Assembly (NCBI GenBank): GCA_944333375.1
Contig: CALVKX010000039.1
Coordinates: 1-12,396 of the forward strand
Origin: an uncultured Eubacteriales bacterium
GTDB taxonomy: Bacteria > Bacillota_A > Clostridia > Christensenellales > Aristaeellaceae
Reading direction: 5' to 3'
Length of the DNA: 12,396 nucleotides
A program made the position numbers and the translations under genes. How positions within the stretch are numbered: position 1 is the first letter of the stretch; each line of letters starts with the position of its first letter. Under the pieces are notes generated by a model. The model saw only the letters and a list, made by a program, of their open reading frames with translations. It had not been told where the DNA came from and did not search any database. Positions 1-5,525 of the stretch are shown in pieces.

Positions 1-578
1 AAGCGCAGCTTGGGCTCGCCCTTGAACTTGAAGGCGCCGTGGCTGGTGCCGATGGCGATGGCCAGGCTGTCGCAGCCGGTGCGGGTGGCGAACTCCTCGA
101 CCTCCTCGGGACGGGTGTAGCTGGAATCCTCAGCGGACACCTTCACGTCGTCCTCCACGCCGGCCAGACGGCCAAGCTCGGCCTCGACGGTCACGTTGCG
201 GTCGTGCGCGTATTCGACGACCTTGCGGGTCAGGGCGATGTTCTCCTCGAAGGGCAGGTGGCTGCCGTCGATCATGACGCTGGTGAAGCCGCCGTCGATG
301 CAGCTCTTGCAAGTCTCAAAGTCGGGGCCGTGGTCCAAGTGCACCACGATGGGCAGGTCCGTGTCCTCGATGGCGGCCTCGATCATCTTCATGAGGTAGA
401 CGTGCTTGGCATACTTGCGCGCGCCCGCGCTCACCTGCAAAATGAGGGGGGCGTTTTCCATCTTCGCGCCCTCGGTGATGCCCTGGATGATTTCCATGTT
501 GTTGACGTTGAAGGCGCCGATGGCGTAACCGCCCTCGTAAGCCTTTTTGAACATTTCCCTGGTGTTGACCATGGCCAT
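1..578 (-). CDS. fba: Class II fructose-bisphosphate aldolase, N-terminal 192 codons (3' end outside window)
   Basis: This cytoplasmic glycolytic and gluconeogenic enzyme reversibly cleaves fructose-1,6-bisphosphate to dihydroxyacetone phosphate and glyceraldehyde-3-phosphate, using a divalent metal. The reverse complement translates without interruption from ATG at 578 to the window edge. It begins MAMVNTREMFKKAYEGGYAI and carries family hallmarks: GAFNVNN near residues 21-27, the HLDHG metal/active-site motif at 80-84, MIDGSH at 102-107, VEAELGRLAG at 131-140 and GTSHGAFKFKG at 177-187, which contains a further metal-ligand histidine. Family members are about 280-310 aa, so roughly 100 residues lie beyond the left edge. 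An AAGGAGG site 8 nt upstream supports the ATG at 578; a second ATG at 572 is less well spaced. The gene is divergent from the exported zinc-finger gene, with an extended -10 promoter upstream. The family call is secure. Which sugar bisphosphate is preferred (fructose or tagatose) cannot be settled from a partial sequence, though glycolytic FBA is likeliest. Confidence 0.95.
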   Translation of the reverse strand, partial: MAMVNTREMFKKAYEGGYAIGAFNVNNMEIIQGITEGAKMENAPLILQVSAGARKYAKHVYLMKMIEAAIEDTDLPIVVHLDHGPDFETCKSCIDGGFTSVMIDGSHLPFEENIALTRKVVEYAHDRNVTVEAELGRLAGVEDDVKVSAEDSSYTRPEEVEEFATRTGCDSLAIAIGTSHGAFKFKGEPKLR

Positions 579-608
579 GGGTATCTCCTCCTTGTCGGTA
601 GTGCCCTT

Positions 609-637
609 ATTATACCAAAGTTTGTCCATCTTGGGTA
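609..637 (-). promoter_or_regulatory. Extended -10 promoter for the aldolase gene
   Basis: On the minus strand a perfect TATAAT (609-614) is preceded by TGG, giving the extended -10 form TGnTATAAT. The hexamer 17 nt further upstream (TACCCA, 632-637) is a poor -35, which an extended -10 can compensate for. Transcription would start near 602, leaving a short leader of about 24 nt that contains AAGGAGG (587-593). This is inferred from consensus only. Confidence 0.65.
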
Positions 638-711
638 GAGGCCGGGCAAAAAAACGCCCCGTTCTTACTGATTTTGCCATATTTTTGGGCGCGAAGGCGG
701 GCGCTTTTGGA

Positions 712-740
712 TTGACACCATCGGCGCAATCCTGTAAGAT
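712..740 (+). promoter_or_regulatory. Sigma-A-type promoter for the exported zinc-finger protein gene
   Basis: A perfect -35 TTGACA (712-717) is followed by an exactly 17-nt spacer and TAAGAT (735-740), which matches the -10 consensus at five of six positions. The start codon at 780 is preceded by AAGGAGG (765-771) with 8 nt between. The layout is what is expected of a housekeeping vegetative promoter with a leader of about 33 nt. Confidence 0.8.
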
Positions 741-779
741 AGGCAGGAAAGGACCTTTGTCTGGAAGGAGGAAAGAACG

Positions 780-1451
780 ATGATGAAAAGGCGCTCTCTC
801 TTTTGCCTCGTTCTTTCTCTGAGCCTCCTTTTCCTCTGTGCCGCGGCAAGCGCCGGGGACTACCTTGCTCTTCCCGATCCCGGCGCCTATTTCGGCGTGG
901 CGCCCAATGAGTCCGGCGGCTCCGACAGCATATGGATGACCTATGCTTTCCAGACGGAGGAGGAGTGCGACCGCGCTTTTGAGGAATACGCCGCGCTGCT
1001 GGAGGACGGCCCGTTTGATCTCAAGCGGGTGGACGATGATTCGGACTGGCTCTACCGCTTCGATTATGTGGGACCTCTGGATGTGGAGAAACTCGACGAT
1101 CGGAGCTGGGACGGCAACGAGGTCCTCAAGCTCGCCAATTTCAGCAACGCGGGCGCGTCGGTGCAAATCACCCTGTCAAGCGGCATCATAATGGTAGACT
1201 CCGGCATCCGGCCGGAGGTGCCCTTCAAGGTCAGGGAACCCAAAAACAGCGTCTCTTCCAATGATACGGTCTATGAGTGGGACAAGCCTACCTGCTCGGT
1301 CTGTTCCGGCTCGGGCCGCTGCCCCAAATGCGGCGGAAACGGCACCGTCAAAAAATGGGTTGCAGGCACATTTGAATATGTCGATCAGAACTGTACGACC
1401 TGCATGGGCTCGGGAAAATGCTATCCGTGCGGCGGTTCGGGCCGGCACTGA
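780..1451 (+). CDS. Exported protein with C-terminal DnaJ-type cysteine-rich (CxxCxGxG)4 zinc-binding region
   Basis: The protein has 223 residues. The N-terminus is a Sec signal peptide: basic MMKRR, a hydrophobic core at residues 7-22, and a likely AxA cleavage after Ala25 (ASA|G). The mature N-terminal region (about 26-165) has no family I recognise; it begins LALPDPGAYFG and is acidic. The C-terminus holds four CxxCxGxG motifs in two pairs: CSVCSGSG (172-179) with CPKCGGNG (181-188), then CTTCMGSG (205-212) with CYPCGGSG (214-221). The pairs are separated by 16 residues, and the chain ends two residues later. In DnaJ/Hsp40 this arrangement forms two Zn(Cys)4 centres. There is no J domain or substrate-binding domain, so this is not a DnaJ. 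A role in metal binding, thiol chemistry or protein interaction outside the membrane is inference. The second ATG at 783 is an alternative start. The gene has its own promoter and probably stands alone, since a further promoter precedes the next gene. Confidence 0.85.
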   Translation: MMKRRSLFCLVLSLSLLFLCAAASAGDYLALPDPGAYFGVAPNESGGSDSIWMTYAFQTEEECDRAFEEYAALLEDGPFDLKRVDDDSDWLYRFDYVGPLDVEKLDDRSWDGNEVLKLANFSNAGASVQITLSSGIIMVDSGIRPEVPFKVREPKNSVSSNDTVYEWDKPTCSVCSGSGRCPKCGGNGTVKKWVAGTFEYVDQNCTTCMGSGKCYPCGGSGRH

Positions 1452-1460
1452 GGCATAAAA

Positions 1461-1489
1461 TTGACATTCGCAACGCAAAACGCCATGAT
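1461..1489 (+). promoter_or_regulatory. Possible promoter for the sortase-like gene
   Basis: The 76-base gap between the zinc-finger gene and the sortase-like gene contains a perfect TTGACA (1461-1466), a 17-nt spacer, and CATGAT (1484-1489), which matches the -10 consensus at four of six positions. No terminator is visible in this gap, so read-through from the upstream gene is also possible. Confidence 0.5.
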
Positions 1490-1513
1490 GAAAACCAAAT
1501 GACGCAACGTGCC

Positions 1514-1520
1514 AGGGAGG
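1514..1520 (+). promoter_or_regulatory. Ribosome binding site deciding the sortase-like start
   Basis: The sequence AGGGAGG lies 1 nt before an ATG at 1522 but 7 nt before the ATG at 1528. Normal Shine-Dalgarno spacing favours 1528, which shortens the protein from 600 to 598 residues. Confidence 0.65.
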
Positions 1521-1527
1521 GATGGAG

Positions 1528-3324
1528 ATGCGCAGCGATCCGCAGAGCGGCAGCGATGCCCGGCCGTCCGCGCCGGAGGATGCCTCGAATCCCTTTGCGC
1601 CCATTGATTATGCCTCCCGCCTGAAAACGCCCGTCCGGCACGGCGAGGACGCCCATGTGATGGCGCCTCTCCAGCCCGGGCAGCTCTATGGCACGGCGCA
1701 CTGGATGAGTCCGCCCAAGCCGTTTCCTGCCCAGCCGGAGCGGGAAGCGGCGCCTGTGTTTCCTCAGTCCCCGCCGCCCGGCATGTCGCCTCCCTCCGGG
1801 CTTCCGCCCTATCTCAGGCGCCAGCCGCTGGATGCGCGCAGCAGGCCGTCTCAGGAACGTGTGGACCTGTATACCGCGCCCTCCGAAGCGTCGGCGCCCC
1901 CCGCCGCGCCCATGGAGCCGGCTCAGCCCGCGCACCCGGCGGCGCGCCGCAGCCGGGTCGCCCGACACGCGGCTGAGGAAGCGGCCGCGGGCATCCCTTT
2001 GGAGGCACAGCCGCTTCCTCCCATGCCGCAGATGCCCTTTGATCTTCCCTCCGAGCCCTTCGGCACCGGGGAGTCGCCGCTGTTCCCCTCCGGCGGCGAA
2101 CCCGGCGCACCCTATTCCCTGGCGTTCGAGCCGGGCGAGCCCTACCGGCCGGATGCCGCGGCTTTTTCTCCCGACCCCGGCCCTCAGGCCGAAACGGACG
2201 CCTGCTGGGATCCGCAGGAATCCTTGCGCGACCCCTTTGAGCCTGCGGCGCAGATGCAGGCGCCGCCGTCCGCGCCGACCGGCCCCTCCGCGGCCAGCCC
2301 GGAGGGACGGCCCTCCCGCTCCACACCGCCCACGCGGCGTCCCGCCCGTCCCCCGGTGCGGCCGGCGCGCGTTGTCGCGCTGATCGCCGCGTTTATGATG
2401 GTGGTTTTCTGCGCGGTGGAGGGCGGCCGCATCCTCACCGTTCTGTCACGAAACGAACGGGAGGTGGAGACCATGCGCGAGAGCTATCTTGAGCGCACGG
2501 GCACGGACCTGCAAAGCGGCGCGGCGCGCGTGGATCTGCTGCCCGCCGGGCAGACGTATGAGCCTACCGTCACGCCCGTCCCCACGCAGGTCGTGCAGAC
2601 GCCTTCGCCCACGCCGGTCATTCCCATCCGGGAAAACGCCGTGGAGAGCCTCAACAAGCGCGACACCAGCAACATCCAGGAAACCGCCGCGCCCACACAG
2701 ACGCCCAGCCCCCGGACCCGGCTGAGCGACTATCCCGACAATCCGCTGAAAAACATCATGGAAAGCCTGCTGCCTCTCATCCAGGAAAACGGGGATGTGG
2801 TGGGCAAGCTGACCATCCCGGGCGTGCTGGAGGAAGTCGTGGTGCAGCGCAACAACACCTACTACCTCACCCGAAACTACCGGGGAAGCTCCTCCGACGC
2901 GGGGGCGGTGTTCGTTGACGAGAGCTGTTCCCTGCGCTCCCCGCCGGAGAATCTGCTCTTGCGCGGCCAGGGGGCCATCGAGGGAAAGGTTTTCGCTCCT
3001 CTCTGGCAATACGCCACCGCCGGACGCGATTTCGTGGCGTCGGCCACCACCGCAAGGCTCACCACGCTATATGAGGAAGCGGATTACGTTCTCTTTGCCG
3101 TCATCGTGGCCAGCAGCGATCCTACCAGCAGCGACTATTTCAACTACGCCGGCTATCCCAGCTTCGCAACCGACGCGGATATGCTGGCCTATGTCGAGAG
3201 CGCCCGCGCGCATAGCCTGTATTCCTTTGATGTGGATGTGCAGGCCTCCGACCGACTTTTGACCCTCGCCACACTGGGCAGCGGCAGCGACTGTTTGGTG
3301 CTGTTGCTGCGCCAGATGCGCTGA
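1528..3324 (+). CDS. Membrane-anchored class B sortase-like protein lacking the catalytic His-Cys-Arg (pseudo-sortase)
   Basis: The protein has 598 residues. Residues 1 to about 275 are a low-complexity, Pro/Ala-rich, presumably cytoplasmic region. One transmembrane helix (about 281-298, RVVALIAAFMMVVFC...) follows an Arg/Pro-rich stretch, then a short charged segment and a Pro/Thr linker (346-366, including TPSPTPVIP). The extracytoplasmic part from about 400 matches the class B sortase pattern by eye: NGDVVGKLTIPG (421-432), VVVQ.NN.YYL, GAVFVDE, ENLLLRGQG (474-482), GKVFAPLWQY, and the terminal LTLATLGSGSDCLVLLLR (578-595). Active class B sortases have His in the YGH motif, Cys in TLSTC, and a downstream Arg. 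Here these positions read Gln481, Leu583 and about Cys589. The frame is intact to the TGA, so this is not a decayed gene. Loss of transpeptidation is inferred; a binding or scaffolding role is possible. No LPxTG/NPQTN-type substrate is visible nearby. A DUF1015 gene follows after 28 bases, probably co-transcribed. Confidence 0.8.
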   Translation: MRSDPQSGSDARPSAPEDASNPFAPIDYASRLKTPVRHGEDAHVMAPLQPGQLYGTAHWMSPPKPFPAQPEREAAPVFPQSPPPGMSPPSGLPPYLRRQPLDARSRPSQERVDLYTAPSEASAPPAAPMEPAQPAHPAARRSRVARHAAEEAAAGIPLEAQPLPPMPQMPFDLPSEPFGTGESPLFPSGGEPGAPYSLAFEPGEPYRPDAAAFSPDPGPQAETDACWDPQESLRDPFEPAAQMQAPPSAPTGPSAASPEGRPSRSTPPTRRPARPPVRPARVVALIAAFMMVVFCAVEGGRILTVLSRNEREVETMRESYLERTGTDLQSGAARVDLLPAGQTYEPTVTPVPTQVVQTPSPTPVIPIRENAVESLNKRDTSNIQETAAPTQTPSPRTRLSDYPDNPLKNIMESLLPLIQENGDVVGKLTIPGVLEEVVVQRNNTYYLTRNYRGSSSDAGAVFVDESCSLRSPPENLLLRGQGAIEGKVFAPLWQYATAGRDFVASATTARLTTLYEEADYVLFAVIVASSDPTSSDYFNYAGYPSFATDADMLAYVESARAHSLYSFDVDVQASDRLLTLATLGSGSDCLVLLLRQMR

Positions 3325-3336
3325 TTTGCATTATTT

Positions 3337-3343
3337 AAGGAGG
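3337..3343 (+). promoter_or_regulatory. Ribosome binding site deciding the DUF1015 start
   Basis: A perfect AAGGAGG lies 9 nt upstream of ATG at 3353. An in-frame TTG at 3326 would place this site inside the coding region, so the ATG at 3353 is the better start. Confidence 0.85.
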
Positions 3344-3352
3344 TTTTTCCCC

Positions 3353-4612
3353 ATGCCGGACGCCAATGTCGTGCTCTATCCCGGCGAGCTGCTCATCCCC
3401 GCCGACCGCTCCAGCCTGACCGAATGGGCCTGCGTCGCCTGCGACCAGTTCACCTCGCAGCCCAAATACTGGGAGGGGGTGCGCCTGCTGGTAAACGGCC
3501 ATCCATCGACGCTGGATTTGATTTTGCCCGAGTGCTATCTGGATGAGGCGCCGCAGCGCATTTCGCGCATCCATCAGGCCATGCGCGACGATCTCGCCCG
3601 CGGCGTGCTCGCCCCCGCCGTGTCCAACGGCTTCGTGCTCGTGGAGCGCAACACCTCCAGCGGCGCGCGCGTGGGACTGGTGGCGCTGCTGGATCTGGAG
3701 TGTTACGATCCCGCCAGGGGCAGCCGCTCCCTGGTGCGCGCCTCGGAGGAAACCATCGCCGAGCGCGTCCCGCCCCGCATGACGGTCCGGCGCGGCGCGG
3801 CGCTGGAGACCAGCCATGTGCTGCTTCTGGTGGACGATCCCATGCACAGCATCGTTGAGCCGCTGTTCCACAGGCACGACGAGCTGGACCGGCTCTACGA
3901 CTTCCCGCTGATGATGGGCGGCGGACACCTGACCGGCTACGCCGTGACCGCTCCCGCGGACATCGCCGCCGTCTATGATGCGCTGGACCGCCTGCGCGCC
4001 CGGCTGGACCCCGACAATCCGCTCCTGTTCGCGGTCGGCGACGGAAACCACAGCCTCGCCGCCGCCAAGGCCTGCTGGGAGGAGATCAAGCCCGGCCTGA
4101 CGCCCGAACAGACCGTAACCCATCCCGCGCGCTTTGCCATGGTGGAACTGGAGAACATCCATGATGACGCGCTACGCATGGAGCCCATTCATCGCGTGCT
4201 CTTCGGCTGCGACGGCGACGATCTGCTCAACGACATCGCCGCCTTCGCCGCAGGGAAGGGCGCGAGCCTGGCTGCCGGGCCTCAGGCGCAGGAGGTCACC
4301 GTGGTCTACGAGGGCAAAGAGGTCGTCCTCAGCGTGGAGGGCTCGCCCTATAAGCTGGCCGTGGGCACGTTGCAGGCATTTTTGGACCAGTGGCTCGTCT
4401 CCCATCCCGGAGCGCGGCTGGACTATGTGCACGGCGAGGACACCGTGCGCAGCCTCGTAGCCGGCGAGGGCACCGTGGGCTTCCTTCTCCCTCCGCCGGA
4501 CCGGGACCGCCTGTTCCCCACCATTCTCTCGGAGGGCGCCCTGCCCAGAAAGACCTTCTCGCTCGGTTCCGCCAACGAGAAGCGCTATTACCTCGAATGT
4601 CGGCGGCTGTAG
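3353..4612 (+). CDS. DUF1015 family protein
   Basis: The protein has 419 residues, the usual length for DUF1015, and no signal peptide or membrane segment, so it is likely cytoplasmic. Recognisable family signatures are the N-terminal LIPADRSSLTEWACVACDQF (Cys30-Asp31-Gln32-Phe33, followed by TSQPKYW) and the highly conserved GDGNHSLAAAK (229-239), whose Gly/Asn/His cluster looks like an active-site or nucleotide-binding loop. From general knowledge, DUF1015 genes in Clostridia often sit near serine-biosynthesis genes (serA, serC), but none are present here. The reaction is unknown and I assign none. It lies 28 bases after the sortase-like gene with no promoter or terminator between, and a strong terminator follows, so it probably ends that transcript. 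The family call is firm. Confidence 0.88.
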   Translation: MPDANVVLYPGELLIPADRSSLTEWACVACDQFTSQPKYWEGVRLLVNGHPSTLDLILPECYLDEAPQRISRIHQAMRDDLARGVLAPAVSNGFVLVERNTSSGARVGLVALLDLECYDPARGSRSLVRASEETIAERVPPRMTVRRGAALETSHVLLLVDDPMHSIVEPLFHRHDELDRLYDFPLMMGGGHLTGYAVTAPADIAAVYDALDRLRARLDPDNPLLFAVGDGNHSLAAAKACWEEIKPGLTPEQTVTHPARFAMVELENIHDDALRMEPIHRVLFGCDGDDLLNDIAAFAAGKGASLAAGPQAQEVTVVYEGKEVVLSVEGSPYKLAVGTLQAFLDQWLVSHPGARLDYVHGEDTVRSLVAGEGTVGFLLPPPDRDRLFPTILSEGALPRKTFSLGSANEKRYYLECRRL

Positions 4613-4622
4613 ACCATTTGCC

Positions 4623-4660
4623 GCGGGTTCGGTCCAAAAGGGCCGGACCCGCCTTTTTTT
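4623..4660 (+). terminator. Rho-independent terminator after the DUF1015 gene
   Basis: A 13-bp stem (4623-4635 with 4640-4652, GCGGG...CCCGC, including two G-U pairs in RNA) closes an AAAA loop and is followed by C and seven T (4654-4660), then more T-rich sequence. It lies 10 bases after the stop codon. This is a textbook intrinsic terminator ending the sortase-like/DUF1015 transcript. Confidence 0.93.
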
Positions 4661-4733
4661 GTTTTTCGGAATACCTGTCCGCGTCCGCTCATAAGGTTGT
4701 TAAGAAAAAACAATAAAAATCCAAATTGCCGAA

Positions 4734-4762
4734 TTGACTTATATTAGTAATTGCTATAGCAT
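4734..4762 (+). promoter_or_regulatory. Probable promoter of the DUF6273/PIG-L operon
   Basis: In a strikingly AT-rich gap, TTGACT (4734-4739) is followed after 17 nt by TAGCAT (4757-4762). The -35 matches consensus at five positions and the -10 at four. Another -10-like TATAGA starts at 4772. Which one is used cannot be told by eye, but the promoter for the downstream pair must lie here, because a terminator precedes this gap. Confidence 0.5.
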
Positions 4763-4800
4763 TATTTCCGTTATAGATCAAATTTCCATTTTTGTATTAT

Positions 4801-4807
4801 GGAGGTG
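4801..4807 (+). promoter_or_regulatory. Ribosome binding site deciding the DUF6273-like start
   Basis: GGAGGTG lies 6 nt before ATG at 4814. An in-frame ATG at 4799 overlaps this site and would put extra residues (MEVFL) before the signal peptide, so 4814 is preferred. Confidence 0.8.
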
Positions 4808-4813
4808 TTTTTG

Positions 4814-5518
4814 ATGAAAAGAAAGGCGCTTCTTCTGCTTGCTATTTTGATGCTGACGCTTTGGCCCGCCCTGTCCCACGCGCTGGAGCTGCGCGGGTAT
4901 GACCCGGATGCGGGATATGTCTATGTGACCCTGGGGCGCTGCCCGCAGGACGAGGACGGCGGCGTGCGCGACATCCTCTGGCGCGTGTTGTCTGTCGGGG
5001 AGGATGAAGCATATCTCTACAGCGAATACATTCTTTTTAACCATCGCGTCCATGAGGATGACGAACAATACGAGGACTTTGGAGGGCAGTGGAACCGCAC
5101 GGAGCTCTATGCGCTGCTGCACGATGAAAAGCTGGACGAATGGTTCACGCCGGTGGAAAAGGCCCTCCTGTCCTTCAGCGATGAACTGGGCTATCTGTTC
5201 CTGCCCACGGGCGAGGACCTCAAAAACCGCGACTACGGCTTTGGCAGCAACAAGGCGCGTCAGGGCTACGGAACGCCTTACGCGCTGGCCAACGGGCTGT
5301 TTAAGTACTCCAACGGCTCCTCGCCCTACTGGACCCGCTCGCAATCCGCGACCAAGGCCTATGGCACGCGCTGCACCAAGGTGGACGGGCGGCTGGGCTA
5401 TATCCGCTGTGTGGTGATGAACGAGGGCGTGCGCCCCGCCGTGCGGCTGTCTTTGGCGGGTCTTGAGGTCACGGGCGGCAGTGGGACGGCGGCCGATCCC
5501 TACCGCCTGCTGAGGTGA
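4814..5518 (+). CDS. Exported DUF6273-like protein
   Basis: The protein has 234 residues. The start MKRKALLLLAILMLTLWPA is a clear Sec signal peptide with likely cleavage after Ala23 (SHA|LE). The mature part resembles DUF6273, a domain frequent in secreted and surface proteins of gut Clostridia. It shows the opening ILWRVLSV (54-61) followed by a Y.YSEYIL segment, a WNRTELYALL helix, an EK-rich region leading to a YLFLPTGEDL strand-turn, YWTRS (172-176), and the closing GVRPAVRLSL (from 205). The family is related by eye to C-type-lectin/FGE-like folds in architecture, but no function is established. No transmembrane anchor or sorting motif is seen, so the protein is probably released or loosely wall-associated. 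It is the first gene of a tight pair: the next start codon is 7 bases after the stop, and the GAGGTGA that serves as its ribosome binding site overlaps this gene's stop codon. A shared role with the glycan-processing neighbour is inference. Confidence 0.75.
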   Translation: MKRKALLLLAILMLTLWPALSHALELRGYDPDAGYVYVTLGRCPQDEDGGVRDILWRVLSVGEDEAYLYSEYILFNHRVHEDDEQYEDFGGQWNRTELYALLHDEKLDEWFTPVEKALLSFSDELGYLFLPTGEDLKNRDYGFGSNKARQGYGTPYALANGLFKYSNGSSPYWTRSQSATKAYGTRCTKVDGRLGYIRCVVMNEGVRPAVRLSLAGLEVTGGSGTAADPYRLLR

Positions 5519-5525
5519 ACGCCGC

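Noticed and set aside
39..638. Long open frame on the plus strand opposite the aldolase gene
   Set aside because: It is the antisense shadow of a GC-rich coding region. The minus strand encodes an unmistakable class II aldolase there, and the plus-strand product is a low-complexity chain rich in Gly, Ala, Val, His and Asp.
644..660. Small inverted repeat GGGC-A7C-GCCC in the divergent intergenic region
   Set aside because: The stem is only four or five base pairs, the A/T run is in the loop rather than after the stem, and it lies upstream of both promoters rather than downstream of a gene, so it is not a terminator.
1522..3324. Sortase-like gene as a pseudogene
   Set aside because: The frame is uninterrupted, with good codon use, a ribosome binding site and conserved fold motifs. 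Only the catalytic positions differ, which argues for a maintained non-catalytic protein rather than decay.
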